From positions 1 to 64,000 of the forward strand of contig JASHNZ010000028.1 of assembly GCA_030041355.1 (NCBI GenBank): DNA of 64,000 nucleotides, in the 5' to 3' direction. This DNA is from Nitrososphaerales archaeon. GTDB lineage: Archaea > Thermoproteota > Nitrososphaeria > Nitrososphaerales > CADDZS01. The position numbers and the translations under genes are program-made. Positions 43,519 to 52,788 of this stretch are shown here, in pieces. The number at the start of each line of letters is the position of its first letter. Positions within the stretch are counted from its first letter, which is position 1. Below the pieces are notes generated by a model. That model did no database searches, was not told where the DNA came from, and saw only the letters and a list, made by a program, of their open reading frames with translations.

Positions 43519-44640
43519 ATGAACCCAGATCACAACGTTGACGTCCTTGTCATCGGCGGTGGTATCATTGGGCTGGCCATCGGATACTATCTTCGTGAAA
43601 GGCACCTTTGTGGCGTGGAGATTATCGAAAAGGAATCAGTTCTAGCTTCGCATGCAAGCGCCCACAATGCTGGCGGAATCTCTTCAGCGCACTTGTCCCA
43701 GACGAACGAGATGTCGTTGCTTGCAAAGGAGTCCTCCCGAATGTACCGCGAACTCGCAAAGAAAGATGGGTTCGGTTTTGACTTCAAGATCAATGGAACA
43801 ATTGTTCTCTTGAAAGACCAGAGATATACGAGCTTGAATGAAGAAGGCATTGCAGAATTTCGCGAGAGGACTCGTACCAAGGTTGAGCTACTCTCCGGCT
43901 CTAAAGTCAGAGAAATAGAGCCTAACGTATCAGTTGACGAAGATGACACTGCACTATTCTATTCTGAAGATGCACAGGGAAATTCGAAAAAACTTGCCGA
44001 ATGTTTCGCGAGATCCTTCGCGCAAAAAGGAATCCGACTGAACAGTCAAACTGAAGTGCTTGGATTTGAAACAAAGGATGATGTCATTCAAGCAGTAAAG
44101 ACAAACAATGGAATAATTCGATCAAAGACGGTCATACTTGCTGCCGGTCCTTGGTCAGGGCGCATAGCTTCCATGCTTGGAATTAAAGTCCCGATCGAAC
44201 CGATCAAGGGCCATCTCATAACTAGCCGGAGGCCTAATTCAAAGGTTTTGAATTCCTTCATACTAGGCGAGAATTACTACGTTCTTCAAACCTCTGAAGG
44301 AGACCTTGTGGTTGGAGGCGGGGAAGATGCGTCGGGTTTTGATACAAGTGTTATTGAAAGCAGAGCTGCTGAAGCTTGGGAGGAAGGAGTCTCTTATGTG
44401 CCCGTTCTTCGCATGCTCGGACAAGAATCTGCAAGCGCATGTCTGCGTCCATACGCTTCTGGAGGCCTGCCCGTGATTGGCGAGTCAACACGCTTTCGGA
44501 ATCTCATTTTTGCGACTGGACATTTCAGAAGTGGATTTTCTCTGGCGCCTGTGACAGGAAAAATTATAGCTGACCTCGTTGTTGATCAGAAGACAACCAT
44601 GGATGTCCGGCCCTTTTCCCCAAGGAGATTTGGGGCTTGA
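43519..44640 (+). CDS. FAD-dependent amine/amino-acid oxidase (DAO family)
   Basis: The dinucleotide motif VDVLVIGGGIIGLAIGYYL opens the protein, ASAHNAGGISSAH follows as the flavin-binding loop, and the C-terminus carries RPYASGGLPVIGES and GHFRSGFSLAPVTG, the second flavin region of glycine/sarcosine oxidase-like enzymes. A hydrophilic N-terminus argues for a cytoplasmic enzyme. It should oxidise a secondary amine or D-amino acid. An EamA-type transporter and a M20 hydrolase lie downstream, which fits amino-acid use. Confidence 0.9.
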   Translation: MNPDHNVDVLVIGGGIIGLAIGYYLRERHLCGVEIIEKESVLASHASAHNAGGISSAHLSQTNEMSLLAKESSRMYRELAKKDGFGFDFKINGTIVLLKDQRYTSLNEEGIAEFRERTRTKVELLSGSKVREIEPNVSVDEDDTALFYSEDAQGNSKKLAECFARSFAQKGIRLNSQTEVLGFETKDDVIQAVKTNNGIIRSKTVILAAGPWSGRIASMLGIKVPIEPIKGHLITSRRPNSKVLNSFILGENYYVLQTSEGDLVVGGGEDASGFDTSVIESRAAEAWEEGVSYVPVLRMLGQESASACLRPYASGGLPVIGESTRFRNLIFATGHFRSGFSLAPVTGKIIADLVVDQKTTMDVRPFSPRRFGA

Positions 44641-44652
44641 TCTAATTCGAAA

Positions 44653-44862
44653 CTAAGTGGATCTAGGATGGTTCCTTCTTCTCTGCTCCGCTCTAGCAAG
44701 GCCGCCTTTTCGAGCGACCTGTTCCCTTGTTTCATTTGAAGCCCCTTGGAGCCCTCTCGTATCATGAGGAGCTCCACCGCCGCTTCTTGCAACTCGCTCT
44801 CTAGTCTCCTTTGAAGCAGAGGCAAGTCCACGTTTACTTAGTTTTTGTTCTTTTGCAGCCAA
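44653..44862 (-). CDS. KGG-repeat small stress protein (YciG-like)
   Basis: The protein contains two KGG-type units: RGLASASKETRERVARSGG and RGLQGASNETREQVARKGG. Each has the R-G-x-A/G-S-x-E-x-R-x-x-V/I-A-R-x-G-G pattern of the general stress protein YciG family. The product is basic and hydrophilic, 69 residues. Its role is not established beyond the stress association. Confidence 0.75.
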   Translation of the reverse strand: MAAKEQKLSKRGLASASKETRERVARSGGGAPHDTRGLQGASNETREQVARKGGLARAEQRRRNHPRST

Positions 44863-45070
44863 AGTTTCAACTCCTCCGCACGACCATTGTCATTGCTTAA
44901 ATTTAGGGCTTGCTACCTCAAATCGAGACTTTCTATGAAGTGTCCAACGGTACGAGTCACCTGTGAGTAAAGAAAAACGCCTTTATGCGTCTGTAGGAGC
45001 TTTCAAAAAAGTGGAAGAGCATACAAGTCGGCTGGAAAGAATTTTCCCCATTTCAGCAAATAATTGAAAT

Positions 45071-45958
45071 TCAGATTCGAGTTCTCTTTATCACGTTTCT
45101 GAGGAGAAACATTGCAATCAGGATTAACCCTCCGCCCAAGTACTGAAACGGAGATAATAGGACCCCTAGCAAAAGGTAAGATGTCACGGAAGCCATGATT
45201 GGTTCGCCGGTCGCTGCGATAGAGGCTTCCGTTCCCGTTAGGCGCTGAAGGCTTCTAACGTACAATCCATAGGCCAGTAGCGTCCCAAAGAAAGCTACAA
45301 AGAGCACAAGTGCAAGAATTGTGATACTAAATTTCTCGTGAAGCAAGCTAGCTGTGCCTACGGGAAGAGAAAACACGCCTGCAATTAAAAATCCCCAAGA
45401 GGTTACCGTCCAAGAGCTGTACACCTTTGTGAGAGATCTGGACGCAAGCGTGTAGTAAGCGGCTGCGACAGCGCAAAGGGTTCCGAATACAAATCCTAGC
45501 AAAGTTATGTGTAGCTCCAAAGTTTGTCCATTGATCACCAGAAAGACTGTTCCAATCATTGCAAGAGCTATTGCGGCAAGATGCCACAGAGTGAATTTGT
45601 ATACATGAACCAAAATTTCATAGGTTGCCACAATTGGCAGAAACAGTAACTGAAGTAAAGTTGCCACTGCGACATTAGAGTAGTTTATCGCAAGAAAGTA
45701 GAAAAGCTGCGAAGGCAAGATTCCAAAGACACCAAAAATGATCATTTGTTTTGAATGAGCTCGCGGCCATTCTGGTTTGAACCACAGGAAAAGCAAAGCA
45801 CTTGCGATGAAGAGCCGAAGCGTGACCAGGCCTTCTGGCGGAAAGTGATATTTCTGGAAAAGAATCTGTGCGACTGTCCCCGATAGACCCCAGAGGCAAG
45901 TCGCGAGGATCGCTGTTCCAAAGGCCCCGATCTTGCTCTCAGACTTCGCAGCTCTCAT
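45071..45958 (-). CDS. EamA/DMT family transporter
   Basis: Ten hydrophobic helices in two similar halves are visible, with LATCLWGLSGTVAQILF in the first half and GFVFGTLCAVAAAYYTLASR opening the second, as in EamA (DMT) exporters. ATG at 45958 is preferred over the upstream start at 46027, which adds 23 hydrophilic residues. These transporters usually export amino acids or metabolites. The FAD oxidase and M20 hydrolase neighbours suggest an amino-acid-related role, which is inference. Confidence 0.85.
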   Translation of the reverse strand: MRAAKSESKIGAFGTAILATCLWGLSGTVAQILFQKYHFPPEGLVTLRLFIASALLFLWFKPEWPRAHSKQMIIFGVFGILPSQLFYFLAINYSNVAVATLLQLLFLPIVATYEILVHVYKFTLWHLAAIALAMIGTVFLVINGQTLELHITLLGFVFGTLCAVAAAYYTLASRSLTKVYSSWTVTSWGFLIAGVFSLPVGTASLLHEKFSITILALVLFVAFFGTLLAYGLYVRSLQRLTGTEASIAATGEPIMASVTSYLLLGVLLSPFQYLGGGLILIAMFLLRNVIKRTRI

Positions 45959-46217
45959 CTTGGATACCCAGAAAGAGTCACAAGCACCGTGACTGCCCAA
46001 TCTAGAATTGTGATCGGTTCTTAACAACTACTCTACTTTGTTTCATGGATGACAGGTGTGATAGTCGTAGTAAATTCTTCGGCGTCAGATTGTCGAACCT
46101 TTAGCAGAGAGAATTTGAAAAGTAGAGCACGATGAGTTGAAATGTTTCTACAAGTAGCCCGACTAATATCGCATATTAAGCAGTCATTTTCTAAGACAGG
46201 ATCAGCAAGGAAATCAA

Positions 46218-47405
46218 ATGCCTTCTGATTCACAAACCCTGCTAAAAGAAATCAAACAATACGAAAATGAAATCATAAAGATAAGACGCAAGATTCACTC
46301 GAATCCCGAGCTCTCCTACCAAGAGTATGAAACTGCAAAACTGGTCGCTCAGAAACTGCGAGCTCTTGGCGTACAGGTTAAGCCAAAAGTCGGAGGAACT
46401 GGCGTAGTGGGCCTCCTGAAAGGCGCCAAGAAGGGAAAAACCGTTGGGCTTCGCGCTGACATGGACGCTCTTCCAGTGCTTGAGAACGTAGAGCTCCCGT
46501 TCAAATCTAAAAATGCAGGAGTCATGCACGCCTGTGGTCATGACACTCACGTTGCAATGCTTCTTGGAGCTGCGATGTTACTTGCAAAACACAAAGCTGA
46601 GCTTTCTGGCACGGTCAAGTTTCTGTTCCAACCAGCTGAAGAACAGGGTGGACTGGGGGGTGCGCTACCCATGGTCCGAGATGGAGCCATGCAAGGCGTA
46701 GATTACGTATTCGGTTTGCACATTGCCGGAGACTGGGCTTCGGGAACCTTTGCCCTAAGAGAAGGTCCGCTTATGGCAGCTCCTGATTCTTTCAAAATCA
46801 AAATCGTCGGGCGAGGAGGGCACGGTTCTCACCCGAGCGACACAATAGATCCGATCTATGTTGCGACTCAAGTGATCACGGCGATTCAGGGCGTTACAAG
46901 CAGGATGATTGACCAGACCAAACCTTTGGTGATCTCAGTGTGCAGCATTCACTCGGGCACTAAGGACAATATTATTCCTGACGAGGCCATGCTTGAAGGA
47001 ACCATTCGAACTTTGGACGAAAAAACTCGCAAAGAAGCGAAATCGACTTTTTCAAAGATTGTGAACTCTGTATGCAAGACCTACGGGGCAAGATGCGAGA
47101 TTGAAATGATGAGGGACGCCTATCCTGTGACAATTAACGACCCTAAGGTCACAAAGCAGGCGTTCAAAATTTTGAAAACAATCAAGGGAACAAAGACAGT
47201 TGAATGCGATCCTATTATGGGCGGTGAGGACATGTCCAGATTCTTGCAAAAGGCTCCGGGCACATTCTACTTTTTGGGCACAAAGAACCCGAAAAAGGGA
47301 TGTGTTGCTCCAAATCATAGCTCGAAATTCAAGGTGGATGAAGACGTCTTAAAGTATGGAGCGGTTTCTCTGGCAAAGCTTGCACTTGAATTTGGAAGCT
47401 CTTAG
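46218..47405 (+). CDS. M20 family amidohydrolase/carboxypeptidase
   Basis: The metal and catalytic motifs are in order: LRADMDALPV, HACGHDTHVAML with C106 and the metal histidines, PAEEQGG with the catalytic glutamate and a metal glutamate, and HIAGDW. The dimerisation domain lies at about residues 185-295 (RGGHGSHPSDTIDP). The HxCGHD form with cysteine is typical of the hippurate hydrolase/N-acyl amino-acid amidohydrolase subgroup. It should release amino acids from N-acyl derivatives. Confidence 0.93.
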   Translation: MPSDSQTLLKEIKQYENEIIKIRRKIHSNPELSYQEYETAKLVAQKLRALGVQVKPKVGGTGVVGLLKGAKKGKTVGLRADMDALPVLENVELPFKSKNAGVMHACGHDTHVAMLLGAAMLLAKHKAELSGTVKFLFQPAEEQGGLGGALPMVRDGAMQGVDYVFGLHIAGDWASGTFALREGPLMAAPDSFKIKIVGRGGHGSHPSDTIDPIYVATQVITAIQGVTSRMIDQTKPLVISVCSIHSGTKDNIIPDEAMLEGTIRTLDEKTRKEAKSTFSKIVNSVCKTYGARCEIEMMRDAYPVTINDPKVTKQAFKILKTIKGTKTVECDPIMGGEDMSRFLQKAPGTFYFLGTKNPKKGCVAPNHSSKFKVDEDVLKYGAVSLAKLALEFGSS

Positions 47406-47455
47406 GTTGCATGACACTTACAGTTATTATCACGATGTTAGCGGAGGCTTGTTTC

Positions 47456-47600
47456 ATGTCACATGTGATTGCAGAAGGTCAAAGGATTCATCATAACTTT
47501 GTAAAGCCTCGCCAAGCACTAGGGAATGACACCCGCTCTTTGAGCTGGAATATCTCAAAAGAAGGCGACTTGGAATCAGCTTCTAATGGAAACTTTTTCC
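47456..47600 (+). pseudogene. Transposase C-terminal relic
   Basis: EGQRIHHNFVKPRQALGNDT is very close to the conserved HNFxRPHxALxxxTPAExAGI region at the end of IS6-like DDE transposases. After T the frame shifts; the adjacent frame reads TPAL, a stop, then AGIS, which completes the motif. Nothing resembling the catalytic core is found upstream, where the M20 gene ends at 47405, and I see no terminal inverted repeats. It is a short decayed piece of a former mobile element. Confidence 0.6.
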
Positions 47601-47666
47601 AAGAACTAGCCGACTTAATTATTAACCTGAGTTTCTCGCGTTGGCTTTGAAGCTGATCGCACGGGG

Positions 47667-47774
47667 TTGCCAATTGATCAAAGAATTATCCTAATCGTCG
47701 GCCTCACTTTAATCGCGATCGTTGTGGTAGTTCTAGTACGCGTCTTGACTGGCAGACCAGCTTCCAACATCTGA
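47667..47774 (+). CDS. Possible small membrane protein (35 residues)
   Basis: From TTG at 47667 the peptide reads PIDQRIILIVGLTLIAIVVV and ends VRVLTGRPASNI, one hydrophobic helix with charged ends. GGGG precedes the start directly, which is too close for a good ribosome site. After the stop, two copies of TTCACCCGAAG (near 47779 and 47807) follow. Coding is plausible from composition only. Confidence 0.35.
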   Translation: MPIDQRIILIVGLTLIAIVVVVLVRVLTGRPASNI

Positions 47775-48037
47775 TTGCTTCACCCGAAGTGAAACGGTCT
47801 AGTTTTCACCCGAAGAATTAACAGAATCGGTTTTTCGGTTTTGTTTCTTCTCCAGTTGTTTCATCGAGCCGTTTCATTTTAGTTGGTGGCTTTAGCTTAG
47901 GGCTAGACCTGTGAATCGGATCATGTTTACACTCTACCAACCAATAAGAAATTCCGTCATCTAAGCGTAAAGCACCGATAATCTTGTCTCCATTCTTCTG
48001 CGATTCAGCTCACGCCTACGACTATATCGGAGTAGGG

Positions 48038-48361
48038 ATGCACGTTAAAGGATGGAATCCTCAAGTTATTCAAAGAGCCATAATCAAAAAGCCTCATGCA
48101 AATAACAATAGAATAGAAATATGCAACGGCACACTTCGAGAACGTGTCAAGATATTTGCTGTGAACGAAACAGGAATTACAATTGCAGGAATGCAAGCCT
48201 TCCTATTCATCGCCTATGAACCGTTCGAGGATAGAATACTCGTCTCCATAGGTTTTGACACTTCAGAAATGGGTGGATCGATGACGGAGGTTCTCGCCCA
48301 TGGAACTGCGGTGGTCGTGGAGCCTGACAGCACACCTCCACAGCCGGTCTCGCTCCACTGA
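48038..48361 (+). CDS. Hypothetical protein
   Basis: The ATG at 48038 has GGAG seven bases before it. The product begins MHVKGWNPQVIQRAII and ends with a run of strands, VKIFAVNETGITIAGMQAFL and ILVSIGFDTSEMGGSMTEVL, without motifs I know. An upstream TTG at 47984 would add 18 residues. It is convergent with the PrpD gene and separated from it by nine bases. Codon pattern looks coding, but function is unknown. Confidence 0.5.
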   Translation: MHVKGWNPQVIQRAIIKKPHANNNRIEICNGTLRERVKIFAVNETGITIAGMQAFLFIAYEPFEDRILVSIGFDTSEMGGSMTEVLAHGTAVVVEPDSTPPQPVSLH

Positions 48362-48370
48362 GATGTGATT

Positions 48371-49834
48371 CTATTTTCCATCAAGTGCGAAAAGTATAGT
48401 TCGCACTTCCGAGAGGTTTCGACTACCAATTAGGTCCAACAATCGGCGCTCCATCGTCACCCAATCCAGATGTAGCAAAGATGCAAGTTTTCTAGCGTCC
48501 TGCACCTTCTCCAAATTTTCAATACATTCCAATATTCTATTTGCATTTTCGCCCTCGCCCATGAGCTGCCTAAATTTTTCCAGGATCTCAGTTTTACTCA
48601 TGGGCCTTTTTCCAGGGGTACCTATTGGATAATCTATCCACTCTGAATATTTGTTTCCGTCCTTCGTGATAATGTCAACCGTTGCCCCCATACTGAAGGG
48701 CTCTTCCTTGTCTAGAGCCTCATCAACTTGAACGACTATCTTTTCCGTCATCTTAAGCACAGCTGGATTTTGAATCCATTCATCCGTAAAGTAGATGGCG
48801 CTCAAATTCCCTTCCAAGATCATAATGGCTACTCCGTACGGAAGGTTTGAGAGCGCAGAAGTTATACCCTGAGGTTCGTAGCGCCAGCCTACGTGCTCTT
48901 TCCCAATACTCGTAACTTTGACCACAACCCGCCCTATATCTTGGGGTCGCAAACTGTGTCGTCGCATTATCCTTTGGGCTGCTTCCGCAGGGGCGTGGAC
49001 CCACCTTACCGAGGGATATTTCTTGAGTGCAAGTTTTTCATTTATCATATACTTTGTTCCAATGTCTGAAGTTATCTTCTGTAGATCATAGGAGCTTGAC
49101 AAAGTTGAAACGTAGCCTCCATAAGGAAGTTCGATCACGTTTCTTATTCCTTTGAAGCCTTTCTGGGCCAAGAGGGAGGCATAGACTCCACTCTGAGCGG
49201 CTTTCCCGCAGTTCATTCCTTTTGCATCAGATCCGTACTGCACTGACATTAAGCCAGCCCCTTGAGTGGCACCCAGTCCAATTGCGTTCATCATTTGATC
49301 TGCATCCAGACCAAGTAATCTTCCAGCTGCCGTGGTTGAGCCGAATGTTCCATTGAAACCCGCGATATGCCATCCATCACTTAAAGGTGAAAGACCAAAC
49401 GCGATCCCTGCCCTAATTGCACATTCATAGCCTACGACCAGGCTCGTGAGAAATTCTTTCCCGGTTATTCCTCCCATATGTTCAGCAATTGCGAGTGCAG
49501 CGGGGACCACGCAGGCACCAGCATGAACTCCCACCTCCTGGCACTGGTCATCGAAATCGTACGAATGAACGAAAGAGCCATTTAGAAGAGCGGCGTCGGC
49601 CGGCGAGGCTTTGAATCCAAAGTGCCAAACGGTAGCCGGGCCTCCGTTCCACCCTCCAATATTCCTCAGTACGTCCGTAAGAATCTTGGAACGGGTATCT
49701 CTTGCTCCAAAAACTCCGCAACCGATAGTGTCAAGAAGACAAAGCTTGACTCGATCCACTACCTCCTCCGGGATTATTTCAAAACTTAATCCCGATGCGA
49801 ACTCGGACATTTCCATAGTCGGAGAAGCTGGCAC
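48371..49834 (-). CDS. MmgE/PrpD family protein
   Basis: The 487-residue protein has the full MmgE/PrpD architecture: an all-helical N-terminal domain with DTIGCGVFGARDTRS and NGSFVHSYDFDDQC, GLGATQGAGLMSVQYGSDAKG and KKYPSVRWVHAPAEAAQRIM, followed by the alpha-beta lid with VVKVTSIGKEHVG. Members include 2-methylcitrate dehydratase and cis-aconitate decarboxylase, plus many of unknown substrate. No methylcitrate-cycle partner genes are adjacent, so the substrate stays open. Confidence 0.9.
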   Translation of the reverse strand: MPASPTMEMSEFASGLSFEIIPEEVVDRVKLCLLDTIGCGVFGARDTRSKILTDVLRNIGGWNGGPATVWHFGFKASPADAALLNGSFVHSYDFDDQCQEVGVHAGACVVPAALAIAEHMGGITGKEFLTSLVVGYECAIRAGIAFGLSPLSDGWHIAGFNGTFGSTTAAGRLLGLDADQMMNAIGLGATQGAGLMSVQYGSDAKGMNCGKAAQSGVYASLLAQKGFKGIRNVIELPYGGYVSTLSSSYDLQKITSDIGTKYMINEKLALKKYPSVRWVHAPAEAAQRIMRRHSLRPQDIGRVVVKVTSIGKEHVGWRYEPQGITSALSNLPYGVAIMILEGNLSAIYFTDEWIQNPAVLKMTEKIVVQVDEALDKEEPFSMGATVDIITKDGNKYSEWIDYPIGTPGKRPMSKTEILEKFRQLMGEGENANRILECIENLEKVQDARKLASLLHLDWVTMERRLLDLIGSRNLSEVRTILFALDGK

Positions 49835-50061
49835 GTTTCAGGGAGATTATGAACTAGGCTTTATTCTCTCCGATTTTTGCTAATAAACACGTGATTTTGA
49901 GTGAATTTATCTGAAAGATTCCAAGCGGCCCGGGGTAATCTTTAGTCCTTGCACAGAGCCTGAATCCGGCGGCAGAGTTCGGGTGTTCTCATTCTCGATT
50001 TTGAGAATCGCGCATAGCGATCTCGGAACACTGGATAAGACAACTCGTCTATTACATGCTT

Positions 50062-51366
50062 TTAACTGCTAATGACAACAACGCTGTTCGCAAAGTAGCA
50101 GGAAACATAGACCTCTCTAGAGGAAGGGACATACAGGGGATCTATAGGAAATCCTCCTATATCCAATGTGACAATTATCTTGTTTGTTGCGCCTGATAGT
50201 ACCGACACGGTCTTCCCGCGAAAGTGCGTGATGTAAATGTCCTTATTGATACTATCGTAAGCCAAAGCGTAGGGGTAGTGACCTGCAGCAACCCCTCGCA
50301 CGACAGTATTTGACCTCGCGTTTATAATCGAAATCGAATTGTTGTCCTGGCAAGCAACATAGATTTCATCATTTGCCGGATCAAAGAGCATGTATGTTTG
50401 ATAAAACCCTGTCAGCAGAGTTGTGATCACCTTATTGGTCTCGCTGCTTATTACCGAAATTGTGCTCCCGAATTCGTTCGCAACATAGACGCTTTTGCTT
50501 GAAGGATCATATAGCATAGTTTCGGGATTCAATCCGACGGGAATGACAGTTAGGATCTTGTTGGTCTTTGAGCTGATAACGGTGACGTTATCGGTACCGA
50601 ACCCGCTGAAATACATATCTCCGTTGGCGGGATCAAATTGAAGTCCGGCGTCTCCCTCAGGCACACTTATCGAAGCGAGTATTTTCACGTTCTTTCCGCT
50701 ACTCAGTACGTCCACTATGCTTGCAGTGTAAACAAGCACATAGACGTCTTTGTTCAAAGGATTGTACTCGATCCCACTCGTCGAATATCCAGTCGTTAAT
50801 GTTTCAATTACTTTGTTCGTCTTGCCGTTAATTATGCTCACAGTTCCTGAGGCGGCATTGCAAACATAGACATACTGATTTACAGGATCGTAAAGAGGGG
50901 TAGCTGGATAGCTGCCTGTTTTTACTGTCGTGACAATTTTGTTAGTTGTAGTATTAATGGCAGTAACGCTGTCAATGCCATAGTCTGTAACATAGATCTC
51001 CTTGTTCGCCGGATCGTAGACTTCATACTCTGGGTTCGATGAATTGCCTAGTGTAATGTTTCCAACTACCCGAATAGCATTGTCGCTCAACGAGGAATCG
51101 CGAAATGAGTCCTGCCAAGGTGGCTGTGCTCGTTCTGAAAAGGCAGCTGAAACAGCAGAAGAAATTTGGCTGCTGACAAGATTGACATTGCTGGCGGAGA
51201 GTCCGAGGCTGGTTGGAGCGGCTGTCGCGATTAAGTCAGCAGAGGCTGATTTCGAGGATGAAACTCCACCCGCGACGGCTGATACTCTCGGATAAGAGAT
51301 CCACGAGGAGAATGCCAACAGAAGGATCGCGAATATCACTGGTACTACTTCTCTTTTGTTCTTCAA
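50062..51366 (-). CDS. Secreted YVTN-type beta-propeller protein, longest copy
   Basis: After a hydrophobic signal (VPVIFAILLLAFSSWISY) and a serine-rich linker, seven or eight clear blades follow, for example YEVYDPANKEIYVTDYGID, MLYDPSSKSVYVANEFGS and MLFDPANDEIYVACQDN. Each blade ends with a SxISVISxxTNKVxxT unit, the classic YVTN pattern. It resembles archaeal surface-layer propellers, which bind other surface proteins or glycans. It contains no catalytic motif. Confidence 0.88.
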   Translation of the reverse strand: MKNKREVVPVIFAILLLAFSSWISYPRVSAVAGGVSSSKSASADLIATAAPTSLGLSASNVNLVSSQISSAVSAAFSERAQPPWQDSFRDSSLSDNAIRVVGNITLGNSSNPEYEVYDPANKEIYVTDYGIDSVTAINTTTNKIVTTVKTGSYPATPLYDPVNQYVYVCNAASGTVSIINGKTNKVIETLTTGYSTSGIEYNPLNKDVYVLVYTASIVDVLSSGKNVKILASISVPEGDAGLQFDPANGDMYFSGFGTDNVTVISSKTNKILTVIPVGLNPETMLYDPSSKSVYVANEFGSTISVISSETNKVITTLLTGFYQTYMLFDPANDEIYVACQDNNSISIINARSNTVVRGVAAGHYPYALAYDSINKDIYITHFRGKTVSVLSGATNKIIVTLDIGGFPIDPLYVPSSREVYVSCYFANSVVVISS

Positions 51367-51576
51367 TGAGGTTGGCTCTATACGCTACTGAAGTTATCCA
51401 GCAACTTAAGTATTCTGAGCGTTCAGAACTGAATCCTCTGCGACTTCCAGACTATGCTAAGTTAGCGGCTGACGTTCGTCTCAGTATTAGTTAGGCTGAG
51501 ATAAAGTTATCAGATTCGAAGTTGTTCAAAAATAAAAGTGATTTTTCTCGCTTTGTCTACAAAGAGCAGGAGGAGC

Positions 51577-51883
51577 GTGACTCGTTCATTTAGGGTTTGA
51601 TGAACTGTCTAGAAGCAATTGAAAAGGACGCGCAAGCAAGAAACATGAGCGTAAACACTCTCGTGAATCAGCTTCTTCTTCTTTCCTATTCAAACTTTGA
51701 TCGATATTTTGAACAGCTTCCGAGATGATCAAGATTGCGTCGGAGTCTTTTGGATATGTACTTGATTTGCTTTCTGGCGAAGTGAGCAATGTTGGGAAAC
51801 GTCCAGCTACAAACATCGTGAAATCTGTAGGACTCTTAAAGCATGGAGGAATGAACCTCAACTGGTGTCCTCGATTACTTTAG
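51577..51883 (+). pseudogene. Decayed ribbon-helix-helix type protein
   Basis: A GTG at 51577 with GGAGGA just upstream opens TRSFRV, the beta-strand start of a family of small archaeal ribbon-helix-helix-like proteins. Reading then shifts: ATG at 51600 gives CLEAIEKDAQARNMSVNTLV and SYSNFDRYFEQLP, the two helices of the same family. A further shift leads into SESFGYVLDLLSGEV, ending near 51883. At least two frame changes break the gene. With several lesions it is more likely a true relic than a sequencing error. Confidence 0.65.
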
Positions 51884-52233
51884 AATGATCAGCGATTACG
51901 CAAAGATCTATGCCTAAGACGAATCTGAAGCAGACTGAAATAGAACTCTCAAGATTAGCGAAGTCGCCCTTTCTTTGGATTCTTCCCAGCAATCCGCGCT
52001 TTGGTTTTTCTAGCGCAGTTTCTATCTATGCCTTGGGAGGTGCCTTCCCAAGGAGGCGTCTCCGTTTGGGACACTGGCGGAGTTATTGGAACGCCCCCCC
52101 ACTCCGCTCATGTAGGAGCAAGAACAAGCCCACCCAACGTCGGAGATTCATCGTCGGAGTTGGTGCGCCTCTCCAAGTACCATGTTAAAATATATCATAT
52201 TCCAACTAATCAGAAGTTTAGGAAAGTAGTCGC
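51884..52233. other. Intergenic region with a GC-rich block
   Basis: The section 52010-52170 is clearly richer in G and C than its surroundings, and contains CCTTGGGA (52030-52037) pairing with TCCCAAGG (52045-52052). Two overlapping rightward frames run across it but resemble no protein. The end, AAAATATATCATATT near 52186-52200, is a likely promoter for the peroxiredoxin gene. The block could be a structured RNA or a fragment of foreign DNA. Confidence 0.35.
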
Positions 52234-52788
52234 ATGACTGTAAATAAAAAAATCCAAAGAAAAAAACATGTTCGTCCCTCGAATGACCCTTTGACTATTC
52301 TCTCGCCTGGATCAAAGGCCCCGAATTTTTCTCTTCACACTACTCCCGATCAAAAAGTCTCCTTGACCGATTTTCGTGGCCGTCCTGTGGTCATTGCATT
52401 CTATCCTGCTGACTGGAGCCCAGTGTGCACAGATGAACTTTCCTTGTACAACCAAATTCTTTCAGAATTTCAAAAGTTCAACGCGGAAATAATGGGAATT
52501 TCAGTAGATGGGGTGTGGACTCACCTCGCATTCGCAAAAGATCGTAATCTGCATCTACCGCTATTGTCCGACTTTGAGCCCAAGGGTCTAGTTTCCAAAT
52601 CTTACGGGGCTTATAATCAAAAGACTGGAGAGAGCGAACGCGCTCTATTCGTGATCGATCACAGTGGAATTGTTCGCTGGAGTTATTTGTCACCCGACGG
52701 GGTTAATCCGGGGGCTGATGGCATCTTGAATGCCCTAGAAAAGCTCTATCCAGAAAAAAGAGAGGTTACGCAGGTGAACGCAGCATGA
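52234..52788 (+). CDS. Peroxiredoxin, 1-Cys form
   Basis: The thioredoxin-like fold opens with PGSKAPNFSLHTTPDQKVSL, and the peroxidatic cysteine is C65 in YPADWSPVCTDEL, with the threonine of the P-x-x-x-T/S-x-x-C site replaced here by serine in SPVC. No other cysteine occurs in the 184 residues, so it cannot resolve itself and needs a partner thiol. Its gene overlaps by four bases with a DsbA-like protein with CPYC, an obvious partner candidate. It should reduce hydroperoxides. Confidence 0.9.
   Translation: MTVNKKIQRKKHVRPSNDPLTILSPGSKAPNFSLHTTPDQKVSLTDFRGRPVVIAFYPADWSPVCTDELSLYNQILSEFQKFNAEIMGISVDGVWTHLAFAKDRNLHLPLLSDFEPKGLVSKSYGAYNQKTGESERALFVIDHSGIVRWSYLSPDGVNPGADGILNALEKLYPEKREVTQVNAA

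Noticed and set aside
44586-44831. Alternative leftward frame over the KGG gene
   Set aside because: The KGG repeats lie in the other frame and fit a known family; this frame is a shadow.
51910-52237. Two rightward frames in the GC-rich block
   Set aside because: They overlap in different frames, have skewed composition, and match no family; the block is described as non-coding.
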